This document shows, piece after piece, positions 20,567 through 35,881 of a DNA stretch of 64,000 nt. The stretch lies in the NCBI GenBank assembly GCA_949752745.1, contig OX457028.1:28174645-28238644 (forward strand). The letters run 5' to 3'. Position 1 is the stretch's first letter, and each line of letters starts with the position of its first letter. The position numbers and the translations under genes were made by a program. The notes beneath the pieces are model-generated. The model had not been told where the DNA came from. It saw only the letters and a list, made by a program, of their open reading frames with translations, and searched no databases. This DNA is from Protula sp. h YS-2021 (Eukaryota; Annelida; Polychaeta; Sabellida; Serpulidae).

Positions 20567-23500
20567 TACTGTCTTCAAAGGCATCATACTTCTTCCAATG
20601 CTTAATATCATCAGAAAGGGGTGCACCTAGTCAAATAATTCAATAACAGGAAACGGTGTGTCGAAATTAATCAAATAATACCTCTAAAACATAATCTTTA
20701 AATACATTGTACGTGTCAAAACCGTAAAAATGTTTAACATGTAGTCCATGATATTACTTGATCCACAGTCCTTAACATTATGTGGTAACAAACCACATAA
20801 TGCAAAGGACCCTATCAAATCTTTAAAATTCAGTTCGAGCTCTCGAAATAACATTTGTTATTTCCAAAGATATACAATAAAATCATTTCTTAGCGTAGAA
20901 ATACTATCCATGCTAGCTTCTGCTACCTAAATTTGCTGAGTACCAGGAGTCTCAAATGGTAATATTGTTTGATCTACAGCCCTTAACCTTATGTGGTAAT
21001 AAACCACATAATGCAAAGGACCCTATCCAATCATTTTTTTATAATTAAGTTATAGCTCTCAAAAAAAATTCGATGCAACGAAATGCCTTTAATGCAACGC
21101 CTTTAGCGAAGGCACATGAAAAGTTCGAGGTATGCTACTTCAATACTGCCGCCTTAACAAAGTGTAAAATAATCATATTACTTTTGTGTATTGGGTCATA
21201 GTACCAGGAACTAGTACCAGCAAACTCAAGTGTTTCGACCATTGTGCATCTTAGCTAGCTTTAAAATACTTAAGTAGAAAAGCAGATTTCGGTGTACTGT
21301 CGTCAAAGACATCATACTTATTCCAATGCCGTACATAATCAGTCAGGGGCACACCTAGTCAAACAATTCAACAAAATCCAACGGTGTGTCTAAATAAATC
21401 AAATAATACCTCTAAAAAGATAATCTTTAAATACATTGTAAGCATCAAAACCGCAAAAATGTTTAACTTGTAGTTCCTGATATTATTTGATCCACAGTTT
21501 TTAACATTATGTGGTAACAAACCATATAACGCAAGGACCTATCAAATCTTTAAAATTCAGTTCGAGCTGTCGAAATAATATCTATTATTTCCGAAGAATA
21601 TAACAAAATTACTTATTTGTGAAGAAATACTTTGCATGCTAGCTTCTGCTACCTAAATTTGGGCAGTATAGGAGTCTCAAGTGATGATTTTGCTTGATAT
21701 ACAGTCCTTAACCTTATGTGGTAACAAACCACATAATGCAAAGGACCCTATCCAATCTTTTCATAATTAAGCTATAGCTCTCTAAATAATTTCGACGCAA
21801 TGAAATGTCTTTAATGCAACGCATTTAATGAAGGCACATGAAAAGTTCGAAGTATGTTACTTTAATACTGGCGTCTAAACAAAGTGTAAAATAATGATAT
21901 CACGTTTCGAGTATTGGGTCATAGCTTAATGCTGGAGATACGTCAAAGAACGGGTATATTTAGGTACTACTTTAGCTATCTAATTTAAGAATATTATTAA
22001 AATATGCGCAATATATATCTGCAACATAAACCCTGAGACACTTAAGACTCTCTGTATTCTATTAAAATTCCAAAGGTATATCACAAAATAACTTCTAAAG
22101 GAACAAACAATTTGAGTGCTAGCTTCTGTTACCTATATTCGCTCAGTACCAGGAGTCTTAAGTGTTTCAACGACTGTGCATCTTAACTAGCCTCAAAATA
22201 CTGTCGTCAAAGGCATCATACTTACTCCAATGCCTTATATCATCAGTCAGATGTACACCTAGTCAAACAATTCAAAAAATCAAATTGCTTGTCTTAATAA
22301 TTTAAATAATACTCTAAAAAGATAATCTTTAAATACATTGTAAGTTTCAAAACCGTAAAAATGTTTAACATGTAGTCCATGATATTACTTGATCCACAGT
22401 CCTTAACATTATATGGTAACAAAACACATAATGCAAAGGACCCTATCAAATCTTTAAAATTCAGTTCGAGCTCTCGAAATAACATTTGTTATTTCCAAAG
22501 ATATACAACAAAATCATTTCTTAGCAAAGAAATACTTTCCATGCTAGCTTCTGCTACCTAAATTTGCTCAGTACCAGGAGTCTCAAATGATAATATTGTT
22601 TGATATACAACCCTTAACCTTATGTGGTAATAAACCACATAATGCAAAGGACCCTATCCAATCATTTTTTATAATTAAGTTATAGCTCTCGAAAACATTT
22701 CGATGCAACGAAATGCCTTTAATGCAACGCCTTTAGCGAAGACACATGAAAAGTTCGAAGTATGCTACTTCAATACTGCCGCCTTAACAAAGTGTAAAAT
22801 AATCATATTTCTTTTGTGTATTGGGTCATAGTACCAGGAACTAGTACCAGCAAACTCAAGTATTTCGACCATTTTGCATCTTAGCTAGCTTTAAAGTAGT
22901 TAAGTAGAAAAGCAGATTCGGTGTACTGTCGTCAAAGACATCATACTTATTCCAATGCCGTATATCATCAGTCAGGGGCACACCTAGTCAAACAATTTAA
23001 CATCCAACGGTGTGTCTAAATAAATCAAATAATACCTCTAAAAAGATAATCTTTAAATACATTGTAAGCATCAAAACCGCAAAAATGTTTAACTTGTAGT
23101 TCCTGATATTATTTGATCCACAGTTATTAACATTATGTGGTAACAAACCATATAACGCAAGGACCCTATCAAACCTTTAAAACTCAGTTCGAGCTTTCGA
23201 AATAATATCTGCTATTTCTAAAAATACATCACAAAATTACTCATTTGTGAAGAAATACTTTGCATGCTAGCTTGTGCTACCTAAATTTGGGCAGTATAGG
23301 AGTCACAAGTGATGATTTTGCTAGATCTACAGTACTTCTCCTTATGTGGTAACAAACCACATAATGCAAAGGACCCTATCCAATCTTTTTATAATTAAGT
23401 TATAGCTCTCTAAATAATTTTGACGCAATGAAATGCGTTTAATGCAACGCAACGCCTTTAATGAAGGCACATGAAAAGTTCGAAGTATGCTACTTCAATA

Positions 23501-26500
23501 CTGGCGTCTAAACAAAGTGTAAAATAATGATATCACGTTTCGAGTATTGGGTCATGGCTTAATGCTGGAGATACGTCAAAGAACGGGTATATTTAGGAGC
23601 TACTTTAGCTACTAAATTTAAAAACATTATTAAAATATACGCAATATATATCTGCAACATAAACCCTGAGACACTTAAGACTCTCTGTATTCTATTAAAA
23701 TTCCAAAGGCATATCACAAAATCACTTCTAAAGGAACAAACAATTTGAATGCTAGCTTCTGTTACCTATATTCGATCAGTTCCACGAGTCTTAAATGTTT
23801 CGACGACTGTGCATCTTAACTAGCCTAAAAATACTTGAGTAAAAAAGCAGACTTTCGGTGTACTGTCGTCAAAGGCATCATACTTACTCCAATGCCTTAT
23901 ATCATCAGTCACGGGTACACCTAGTCAAACAAAAAAAAGCAAAAGGCTTGTCTTAATAAATTAAACAATACTCCAAAAAGATAATCTTTAAATACATTGT
24001 AAGTTTCAAAACCGTAAAAATGTTTAACATGTAGTCCATGATATTACTTGATCCACAGTCCTTAACATTATGTGGTAACAAAACACATAATGCAAAGGAC
24101 CCTATCAAATCTTTAAAATTCAGTTCGAGCTCTCGAAATAACATTTGTTATTTCCAAAAATATACAACAAAATCATTTCTTAGCGAAGAAAAATTTTCCA
24201 TGCCAGCTTCTACTACCTAAATTTGCTCAGTACCAGTCTCAATTTGCTCAGTCTCAAATGATAATATTGGTTGATATACATCCCTTAACCTTATGTGGTA
24301 ATAAACCACATAATGCAAAGGACCCTATCCAATCATTTTTTATAATTAAGTTATAGCTCTCGAAAACATTTCGATGCAACGAAATGCCTTTAATGCAACG
24401 CCTTTAGCGAAGACACATGAAAAGTTCGAAGTATGCTGCTTCAATACTGCCGCCTTAACATAGTGTAAAATAATCATATTACTTTTGTGTATTGGGTCAT
24501 AGTACCAGGAAATTGTATCAGCAAACTCAAGTATTTCGACCATTGTGCATCTTAGCTAGCTTTAAAATACTTAAGTAGAAAAGCAGATTTCGGTGTACTG
24601 TCGTCAAAGACATCATTCATACTTATTCCAATGCCGTATATCATCAGTCAGGGCACACCTAGTCAAACAATTCAACAAAATTCAACGGTGTGTCTAAGTA
24701 AATCAAATAATACCTCTAAAAAGATAATCTTTAAATACATTGTAAGCATCAAAACCGCAAAAATGTTTAACTTGTAGTTCCTGATATTATTTAATCCACA
24801 GTTATTAACATTATGTGGTAACAAACCATATAACGCAAGGACCCTATCAAATCTTTAAAATTCAGTTCGAGCTGCCGAACTAATATCTGTTATTTCTGAA
24901 AACACATCACAAAATTACTCATTTGTGAAGAAATACTTTGCATGCTAGCTTCTGCTACATAAATTTGGGCAGTATAGGAGTCACAAGTGATGATTTTGCT
25001 TGATCTACAGTCCTTAACCTTATGTGGTAACAAACCACATAATGCAAAGGACCCTATCCAATCTTTTTATAATTAAGTTATAGCTCTCTAAATAATTTCG
25101 CCGCAATGAAATGCCTTTAATGCAACGCCTTTAATGAAGGCACATGAAAAGTTCGAAGTATGCTACTTCAATACTGGCGTCCAAACAAAGTGTAAAATAA
25201 TGATATCACATTTCGAGTATTGGGTCATAGCTTAATGCTGGAGATACGTCAAAGAACGGGTATATTTAGGAGCTACTTTAGCTACTAAATTTAAAAACAT
25301 TAAAATATACGCAATATATATCTGCAACATAAACCCAGAGACACTTAACACTCTCTGTATTCTTTTAAAATTCCAAAGGTATATCACAAAATCACTTCTA
25401 AAGGAACAAACAATTTGAATGCTAGCTTCTGTTACCTATATTAGCTCAGTACCAGGAGTCTTAAGTGTTTCGACGACTGTGCATCTTAACTAGCCTTAAA
25501 ATATTTGAGTAAAAAAGCAGACTTTCGGTGTACTGTCGTCAAAAGCATCATTCTTACTCCAATGCGTTATATCATCAGTCAGATGTACACCTAGTCAAAC
25601 AAATGAAAAAATCAAAAGGCTTGTCTAAATAAGTTAATAATACTCTAAAAGGAAAATCTTTAAATACATTGTAAGTTTCAAAACCGTAAAAATGTTTAAC
25701 ATGTAGTCCATGATATTACTTGATCCACAGTCCTTAACATTATATGGTAACAAAACACATAATGCAAAGGACCCTATAAAATCTTTAAAATTCAGTTCGA
25801 GCTCTCGAAATAACATTCGTTATTTCCAAAGATATACAACAAAATCATTTCTTAGCGAAGAAATACTTTCCATGCTAGCTTCTGCTACCCAAATTTGCTC
25901 AGTACCCTGAGTCTCAAATGGTAGTATTGTTTGATATACAGCCCTTAACCTTATGTGGTAACAAACCACATAATGCAAAGGACCCTATCCAATCATTTTT
26001 TTATAATTAAGTTAAAGCGCTCAAAAAACTTTCGATGCAACGAAATGCCTTTAATGCAACGCCTTTAGCGAAGGCACGTGAAAAGTTCGAAGTATGCTTC
26101 TTCAATACTGCCGCCTTAACAAAGTGTAAAATAATCATATTACTTATGTGTATTGGGTCATAGTACCAGGAACTAGTACCAGCAAACTCAAGCGTTTCGA
26201 CCATTGTGCATCTTAGCTAGCTTTAAAATACTTAAGTAGAAAAGCAGATTTCGGTGTACTGTCGTCAAAGACATCATACTTATTCCAATGCCGTATATCA
26301 TCAGTCAGGGCACACCTAGTCAAACAATTCAACAAATCCAACGGTGTGTCTAAATAAATCAAATAATACCTCTAAAAAGATAATCTTAAAATCAAAACCG
26401 CAAAAATGTTTAACTTGTTGATTCTGATATTATTTGATCCACAGTTTTCAACATTATGTGGTAACAAAACCATATAACGCAAAGACCCTATCAAATCTTT

Positions 26501-27007
26501 AAAATTCAGTTCGAGCTGCCGAAATAATATCTATTATTTCCAAAAACATATAAAAAATTACTTATTTGTGAAGAAATACTTTGCATGTTGTCTTCTGCTA
26601 CCTAAATTTGGGCAGTATAGGAGTCTCAAGTGCTGATTTCGCTTGATCTACAGTCCTTAACCTTATGTGGTAACAAACCACATAATGCAAAGGACCTATC
26701 CAATCTCTTTTAATTAAGTTACAGCTCTCTAAATAATTTCGACGCAATGAAATGCCTTTAATGCAACGCCTTTAATGAAGGCACATGAAAAGTTCGAAGT
26801 ATGCTACTTCCATACTGGCGTCTAAATAAAGTGTAAGATAATGATATCACGTTTCGAGTATTGGGTCATAGCCTAATGCTGGAGATACGTTAAAGAACGG
26901 GTATATTTAGGTACTACTTTAGCTACTTAATTTTAAAACACCATTAAAATATACGCAGTATATATCTACAACATAAACCCTGAGACACTAAAGACTCTCT
27001 GTATTCT

Positions 27008-27255
27008 TATTGTATTGTATTGTGTTGTTCCTTAGATCCATTTCAACTGCTATGGTCATGTCGGGATCCCCCTGCCACATTATACTGAAATGGGGCATTC
27101 CAGCCCTCCTTCTAACCCTTACATGTGGAGTACCTCACAGGGTAGCAAGGAGGAGTCCCAATTTTAAAGTCTGAGGTATGACTCGACTGGGGTTTGAACC
27201 CATGACCTTCCAGTCTCGAGGCGGACACTCTAACCACTAGGCCACCGAAGCTGGT
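27008..27255 (-). mobile_element. tRNA-derived SINE, array copy 1
   Basis: 248 bp on the minus strand with A-box-like GGCCTAGTGGTTAGAG and B-box GGTTCAAACCC. CTCTCTGTATTCT flanks it at 26995-27007 and 27256-27268. The same site and length occur in five further array positions. Confidence 0.85.
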
Positions 27256-29744
27256 CTCTCTGTATTCTATTAAATTTCCAAAGGTATATCACAAAATCAC
27301 TTCTTAAGGAACAAACAATTGGAATGCTAGCTTCTGTTACCTATATTCGCTCAGTACCAGGAGTCTTAAGTGTTTCGACGACTGTGCATCTTAACTAGCC
27401 TTAAAATACTTGAGTAAAAAAGCAGACTTTCGGTGTGCTGTCGTCAAAGGCATCATACTTACTTCAATGCCTTATATCATCAGTCAGGGGTACACCTAGT
27501 CATACAATTCAAAAAATCAAAAGGCTTGTCTAAATAAGTTAACTAATACTCTAAAAGGATAATATTTAAATACATTGTAAGTTTCAAAACCGTAAAAATG
27601 TTTAACATGTAGTCCATGATATTACCTGATCCACAGTCCTTAACATAATGTGGTAACAAACCACATAATGCAAAGGACCCTATCCAATCATTTTTTATAA
27701 TTAAGTTATAGCTCTCAACAAAATTTCGATGCAACGAAATGCCTTTAATGCAACGCATTTAATGAAGGCACATGAAAAGTTAAAAGTATGCTACTTCAAT
27801 ACTGGCGTCTAAATAAAGTGTAAAATAATGGTATCACGTTTCGTGTATTGATCATAGCTTAATGCTGGAGATACGTCAAAGAACGGATATATTTAGGTAC
27901 TACTTTAGCTACCTCATCTAAAAACATTATAATAATATACGCAATATATATCTGCAACATAAACCCTGGGACACTTAAGACTCTCTGTATTCTATTAAAG
28001 TTCCAAAGGCATATCACAATCATTTTTTTATAATTAAGTTATAGCTCTCAACAAAATTTCGATGCAACGAAATGCCTTTTATGCAACGCATTTAATGAAG
28101 GCACATGAAAAGTTCGAAGTATGCTACTTCAATACTGGCGTCTAAATAAAGTGTAATATAATGGTATCACGTTTCGTGTATTTATCATAGCTTAATGCTG
28201 GAGATACGTCAAAGAACGGGTATATTTAGGTACTACTTTAGCTACCTTATCTAAAAACATTATAATAATATACGCAATATATATCTGCAACATAAACCCA
28301 GAGACACTTAAGACTCTCTGTATTCTATTAAAGTTCCAAAGGCATATCACAAAATCACTTCTAAAGGAACAAACAATTGGAATGCTAGCTTCTGTTACCT
28401 ATATGCGATCAGTACCACGAGTCTTAAATATTTCGACGACTGTGCATCTTAACTAGCCTTAAAATACTTGAGTAAAAAAGCAGACTTTCGGTGTACTGTC
28501 GTCAAAGGCATCATACTTACTCCAATGCCTTATATCATCAGTCACGGGTACACCTAGTCAAACAAATGAAAAAATCAAAAGGCTTGTCTAAATAAGTTAA
28601 CTAATACTCTAAAAGGATAATATTTAAATACATTGTAAGTTTCAAAACCGTAAAAATGTTTAACATGTAGTCCATGATATTACTTGATCCACAGTCCTTA
28701 ACATTATGTGGTAACAAACCACATAATGCAAAGGACCCTATCCAGTCATTTATTTATAATTAAGTTAAAGCGCTCAAAAAACTTTCGATGCAACGAAATG
28801 CCCTTAATGCAACGCCTTTAGCGAAGGCAGGTGAAAAGTTCGAAGTATGCTTCTTCAATACTGCCGCCTTAACAAAGTGTAAAATAATCATATTACTTTT
28901 GTGTATTGGGTCATAGTACCAGGAACTAGAACCAGCAAACTCAAGTGTTTCGACCATTGTGCATCTTAGCTAGCTTTAAAATACTTAAGTAGAAAAGCAG
29001 ATTTCGGTGTACTGTCGTCAAAGACATCATACTTATTCCAATGCCGTATATCATCAGTCAGGGCACACCTAGTCAAACAATTCAACAAATCCAACGGTGT
29101 GTCTAAATAAATCAAATAATACCTCTAGAAAGAGAATCTTAAAATCAAAACCGCAAAAATGTTTAACTTGTTGATTCTGATATTATTTGATCCACAGTTT
29201 TCAACATTATGTGGTAACAAAACCATATAACGCAAAGACCCTATCAAATCTTTAAAATTCAGTTCGAGCTGCCGAAATAATATCTATTATTTCCGAAAAC
29301 ATATAAAAATTACTTATTTGTGAAGAAATACTTTGCATGTTACCTTCTGCTACCTAAATTTGGGCAGTATAGGAGTCTCAAGTGATGATTTCGCTTGATC
29401 TACAGTCCTTAACCTTATGTGGTAACAAACCACATAATGCAAAGGACCTATCTAATCTCTTTTAATTAAGTTACAGCTCTCTAAATAATTTCGACGCAAT
29501 GAAATGCCTTTAATGCAACGCCTTTAATGAAGGCACATGAAAAGTTCGAAGTATGCTACTTCCATACTGGCGTCTAAACAAAGTGTAAGATAATGATATC
29601 ACGTTTCGAGTATTGGGTCATAGCCTAATGCTGGAGATACGTTAAAGAACGGGTATATTTAGGTACTACTTTAGCTACTTAATTTAAAAACATTATTAAA
29701 ATATACGCAATGTATATCTACAACATAAACCCTGAGACACTTAA

Positions 29745-30338
29745 AGGGAAATGCGGGTATCTCACCTACAATTGACATCTCCTTCATACTTTCACATTTT
29801 AATGCTTTGAGCGTATACATTCAAAAATTGAATAGAAAAAAGGGGGTCACCGATGTTATAAGAGAAATAAAGACACTGAAAGGTCGCGTACTTTTACTAT
29901 AGAAACCATTGGGAAAACCCAAAAATTTCAATCAAAATGGAAAAATCACACCTAACCACAATTGACAATTGCCTTATTTTTTCCATGTTTGAAGAACATG
30001 TCATACGAAATGTTTTAAGCAAATAAAAAATATATGTCACCGTATCAATAAGAGAATTATAAAATCTTTTTGACAAAATCCCATCGACTCAATGGGTAAA
30101 TGGTGAAAACAGTGTAATATGATTTAAATGGACAATACATCAACACAGGCCCTTCTAAGAATAAAATATCAATACAGACCATTTCTGGACGCGACCCTAT
30201 TTGTCTTTGAAAAGAATTTTTCGATTTAGACGGATTTAGTAGTTATTTGTACTGTGTAAACATGGATTCAAACTCAGCGATATTCAATGTAATGCGCATT
30301 TCGGTCGCTAGATGGCGCAGAGATACCCGCATTTCCCT
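29745..30338. mobile_element. 594-bp TIR element with TTAA target duplication
   Basis: The ends are perfect inverted AGGGAAATGCGGGTATCTC and its complement. TTAA stands at 29741-29744 and 30339-30342. No coding frame is inside. TTAA duplications are typical of piggyBac and Kolobok; the AGGG start does not look like the usual piggyBac CCC end, so Kolobok-like is the better guess. I see only one copy in the array. Confidence 0.85.
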
Positions 30339-30357
30339 TTAAGACTCTCTGTATTCT

Positions 30358-30605
30358 TATTGTATTGTATTGTGTTGTTCTTTAGATCCCTTTCAACTGC
30401 TATGGTCATGTCGGGATCCCCCTGCCACATTATACTGAATTGGGGCATTCCAGCCCTCCTTCTAACCCTTACATGTGGAGTACCTCACAGGGTAGCAAGG
30501 AGGAGTCCCAATTTTAAAGTCTTAGGTAAAACTCGACAGGTTTTTGAACCCATGATCTTCCAGTCTCGAGGCGGACACTCTAACCACTAGGCCACCGAAG
30601 CTGGT
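30358..30605 (-). mobile_element. tRNA-derived SINE, array copy 2
   Basis: Same 248-bp element and same CTCTCTGTATTCT flanks as 27008-27255. Its B box has mutated (GGTTCAAAAAC), so internal Pol III promotion is probably weakened. It lies just right of the TTAA element. Confidence 0.85.
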
Positions 30606-32987
30606 CTCTCTGTATTCTATTAAATTTCCAAAGGTATATCACAAAATCCTTTCTTAAGGAACCAACAATTGGAGTGCTAGCTTCTGTTACCTATATTCGC
30701 TCAGTACCAGGAGTCTTAAGTGTTTCGACGACTGTGCATCTTAACTAGCCTTAAAATATTTGAGTAAAAAAGCAGACTTATGTGTACTGTCGTCAAAGGC
30801 ATCATTCTTACTCCAATGCCTTATATCATCAGTCAGGGGTACACCTAGTCAAACAATTCAAGAAATCAAAAGGCTTGTCTAAATAAGTTAACTAATACTC
30901 TAAAAGGATAATATTTAAATACATTGTAAGTTTCAAAACCGTAAAAATTTTTAACATGTAGTCCATAATCTTACTTGATCCACAGTCCTTAACATAATGT
31001 GGTAACAAACCACATAATGCAAAGGACCCTATCCAATCATTTTTTTATAATTAAGTTATAGCTCTCAACAAAATTTCGATGCAACGAAATGCCTTTAATG
31101 CAACGCATTTAATGAAGGCACATGAAAAGTTCGAAGTATGCTACTTCAATACTGGCGTCTAAATAAAGTGTAAAATAATGGTATCACGTTTCGTGTATTG
31201 ATCATAGCTTAATGCTGGAGATACGTCAAAGAACGGGTATATTTAGGTACTACTTTAGCTACCTCATCTAAAAACATTATAATAATATACGCAATATATA
31301 TCTGCAACATAAACCCTGAGACACTTAAGACTCTCTGTATTCTATTAAACTTCCAAAGGCATATCACAAAATCACTTGTAAAGGAACAAACAATTGGAAT
31401 GCTAGCTTCTGTTACCTATATTCGCTCAGTACCAGGAGTCTTAAGTGTTTCGACGACTGTGCATCTTAACTAGCCTTAAAATATTTGAGTAAAAAAGCAG
31501 ACTTTCGGTGTACTGTCGTCAAAGGCATCATTCTTACTCCAATGCCTTATATCATCAGTCAGATGTACACCTAGTCAAATAAATGAAAAAATCAAAAGGC
31601 TCGTCTAAATAAGTTAAATAATACTCTAAAAGGATAATATTTAAATACATTGTAAGTTTCAAAACCGTAAAAATGTTTAACATGTAGTCCATGATATTAC
31701 TTGATCCACAGTCCTTAACATTATGTGGTAACAAACCACATAATGCAAAGGACCCTATAAAATCTTTAAAATTCAGTTCGAGCTCTCGAAATAACATTCG
31801 TTATTTCCAAAGATATACAACAAAATCATTTCTTAGCGAAGAAATACTTTCCATGCTAGCTTCTGCTACCCAAATTTGCTCAGTACCAGGAGTCTCAAAT
31901 GGTAGTATTGTTTGATATACAGCCCTTAACCTTATGTGGTAACAAACCACATAATGCAAAGGACCCTATCCAATCATTTTAAAATAATTAAGTTAAAGCG
32001 CTCAAAAAACTTTCGATGCAACGAAATGCCTTTAATGCAACGCCTTTAGCGAAGGCACGTGAAAAGTTCGAAGTATGCTTCTTCAATACTGCCGCCTTAA
32101 CAAAGTGTAAAATAATCATATTACTTTTGTGTATTGGGTCATAGTACCAGGAACTAGTACCAGCAAACTCAAGCGTTTCGACCATTGTGCATCTTAGCTA
32201 GCTTTAAAATACTTAAGTAGAAAAGCAGATTTCGGTGTACTGTCGTCAAAGACATCATACTTATTCCAATGCCGTATATCATCAGTCAGGGCACACCTAG
32301 TCAAACAATTCAACAAATCCAACGGTGTGTCTAAATAAATCAAATAATACCTCTAAAAAGATAATCTTAAAATCAAAACCGCAGAAATGTTTAACTTGTA
32401 GTTTCTGATATTATTTGATCCACAGTTTTCAACATTATGTGGTAACAAAACCATATAACGCAAGGACCCTATCAAATCTTTAAAATTCAGTTCGAGCTGC
32501 CGAAATAATATCTATTATTTCCGAAAACATATAAAAATTACTTATTTGTGAAGAAATACTTTGCATGTTACCTTCTGCTACCTAAATTTGGGCAGTATAG
32601 GAGTCTCAAGTGATGATTTCGCTTGATCTACAGTCCTTAACCTTATGTGGTAACAAACCACATAATGCAAAGGACCTATCCAATCTCTTTTAATTAAGTT
32701 ATAGCTCTCTAAATAATTTCGACGCAATGAAATGCCTTTAATGCAACGCCTTTAATGAAGGCACATGAAAAGTTCGAAGTATGCTACTTCAATACTGGCG
32801 TCCAAACAAAGTGTAAAATAATGATATCACGTTTCGAGTATTGGGTCATAGCTTAATGCTGGAGATACGTCAAAGAACGGGTATATTTAGGTACTACTTT
32901 AGCTACTTAATTTAAAAACATTAATAAAATATACGCAATATATATCTACAACATAAACCCTGAGACACTTAAGACTCTCTGTATTCT

Positions 32988-33235
32988 TATTGTGTTGTAT
33001 TGTGTTGTTCCTTAGATCCCTTTCAACTGCTATGGTCATGTCGGGATCCCCCTGCCACATTATACTGAAATGGGGCATTCCAGCCCTCCTTCTAACCCTT
33101 ACATGTGGAGTACCTCACAGGGTAGCAAGGAGGAGTCCCAATTTTAAAGTCTTAGGTAAGACTCGACTGGGGTTTGAACCCATGATATTCCAGTCTCGAG
33201 GCGGACACTCTAACCACTAGGCCACCGAAGCTGGT
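32988..33235 (-). mobile_element. tRNA-derived SINE, array copy 3
   Basis: Same element, insertion site and length as 27008-27255, with few substitutions. Confidence 0.85.
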
Positions 33236-35633
33236 CTCTCTGTATTCTATTAAATTCCAAAGGTATATCACAAAATCACTTCTTAAGGAACAAACAATTG
33301 GAATGCTAGCTTCTGTTACCTATATTCGCTCAGTACCAGGAGTCTTAAGTGTTTCGACGACTGTGCATCTTAACTAGCCTTAAAATACTTGAGTAAAAAA
33401 GCAGACTTTCGGTGTGCTGTCGTCAAAGGCATCATACTTACTTCAACGCCTTATATCATCAGTCAGGGGTACACCTAGTCAAACAATTCAAGAAATCAAA
33501 AGGCTTGTCTAAATAAGTTAACTAATACTCTAAAAGGATAATATTTAAATACATTGTAAGTTTCAAAACCGTAAAAATGTTTAACATGTAGTCCATAATA
33601 TTACTTGATCCACAGTCCTTAACATAATGTGGTAACAAACCACATAATGCAAAGGACCCTATCCAATCATTTTTTTATAATTAAGTTATAGCTCTCAACA
33701 AAATTTCGATGCAACGAAATGCCTTTAATGCAACGCATTTAATGAAGGCACATGAAAAGCTCGGAATATGCTCCTTCAATACTGGCGTCTAAATAAAGTG
33801 TAAAATAATGGTATCACGTTTCGAGTATTGATCATAGCTTAATGCTGGAGATACGTCGCAGAACGGGTATATTTAGGTACTACTTTAGCTACCTCATCTA
33901 AAAACATTATAATAATATACGCAATATATATCTGCAACATAAACCCTGAGACACTTAAGACTCTCTGTATTCTATTAAACTTCCAAAGGCATATCACAAA
34001 ATCACTTCTAAAGGAACAAACAATTGGAATGCTAGCTTCTGTTACCTATATTCGCTCAGTACCAGGAGTCTTAAGTGTTTCGACGACTGTGCGTCTTAAC
34101 TAGCCTTAAAATATTTGAGTAAAAAGGCAGACTTTCGGTGTACTGTCGTCAAAGGCATCATTCTTACTCCAATGCCTTATATCATCAGTCAGATGTACAC
34201 CTAGTCAAACAAATGAAAAAATCAAAAGGCTTGTCTAAATAAGTTAAATAATACTCTAAAAGGATAATTATTCAATAGATAGTAAGTTTCAAAACCGTAA
34301 AAATGTTTAACATGTAGTCCATGATATTACTTGATCCACAGTCCTTAACATTATGTGGTAACAAACCACATAATGCAAAGGACCCTATCAAATCTTTAAA
34401 ATTCAGTTCGAGCTCTCGAAATAACATTCGTTATTTCCAAAGATATACAACAAAATCATTTCTTAGCGAAGAAATACTTTCCCTGCTAGCTTCTGCTACC
34501 CAAATTTGCTCAGTACCAGGAGTCTCAAATGGTAGTATTGTTTGATATACAGCCCTTAACCTTATGTGGTAACAAACCACATAATGCAAAGGACCCTATC
34601 CAATCATTTTCAAATAATTAAGTTAAAGCGCTCAAAAAACTTTCGATGCAACGAAATGCCTTTAATGCAACGCCTTTAGCGAAGGCACGTGAAAAGTTCG
34701 AAGTATGCTTCTTCAATACTGCCGCCTTAACAAAGTGTAAAATAATCATATTACTTTTGTGTATTGGGTCACAGTACCAGGAACTAGTACCAGCAAACTC
34801 AAGTGTTTCGACCATTGTGCACCTTAGCTAGCTTTAAAATACTTAAGTAGAAAAGCAGATTTCGGTGTACTGTCGTCAAAGACATCATACTTATTCCAAT
34901 GCCGTATATCATCAGTCAGGGCACACCTAGTCAAACAATTCAACAAATCCAATGGTATGTCTAAATAAATCAAATAATACCTCTAAAAAGATAATCTTTA
35001 AATACATTGTAAGCATCAAAACCGTGAAAACGTTTAACTTGTAGTTCCTGATATTATTTGATCCACAGTTTTCAACATTATGTGGTAACAAAACCATATA
35101 ACGCAAGGACCCTATCAAATCTTTAAAATTCAGTTCGAGCTGCCGAAATAATATCTATTATTTCCGAAGATATATAACAAAATTACTTATTTGTGAAGAA
35201 ATACTTTGCATGCTACCTTCTGCTACCTAAATTTGGGCAGTATAGGAGTCTCAAGTGATGATTTCGCTTGATCTACAGTCCTTAGCCTTATGTGGTAACA
35301 AACCACATAATGCAAAGGACCCTATCCAGTCTTTTTTAATTAAGTTATAGCTCTCTAAATAATTTCGACGCAATGAAATGCCTTTAATGCAACGCCTTTA
35401 ATGAAGGCACATGAAAAGTTCGAAGTATGCTACTTCAATACTGGCGTCTAAACAAAGTGTAAAATAATGATATCACGTTTCGAGTATTGGGTCATAGCCT
35501 AATGCTGGAGATACGCCAAAGAACGGGTATATTTAGGTACTACTTTAGCTACTTACTTTAAAAACATTATTAAAATATACGCAATATATATCTACAACAT
35601 AAACCCTGAGACACTTAAGACTCTCTGTATTCT

Positions 35634-35881
35634 TATTGTATTGTATTGTGTTGTTCCTTAGATCCCTTTCAACTGCTATGGTCATGTCGGGATCCCCCTG
35701 CCACATTATACTGAAATGGGGCATTCCAGCCCTCCTTCTAACCCTTACATGTGGAGCACCTCACAGGGTAGCAAGGAGGAGTCCCAATTTTAAAGTCTTA
35801 GGTATGACTCGACTGGGGTTTGAACCCATGATCTTCCAGTCTCGAGGCGGACACTCTAACCACTAGGCCACCGAAGCTGGT
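35634..35881 (-). mobile_element. tRNA-derived SINE, array copy 4
   Basis: Same element, insertion site and length as 27008-27255. The flank on the head side reads CTCTCTGCATTCT, a one-base change shared with copy 6, which points to common descent of those two blocks. Confidence 0.85.

Noticed and set aside
27190..27255. tRNA gene on the minus strand
   Set aside because: A and B boxes are present, but the sequence belongs to a 248-bp SINE with target duplications and does not complete a tRNA cloverleaf that I can verify.
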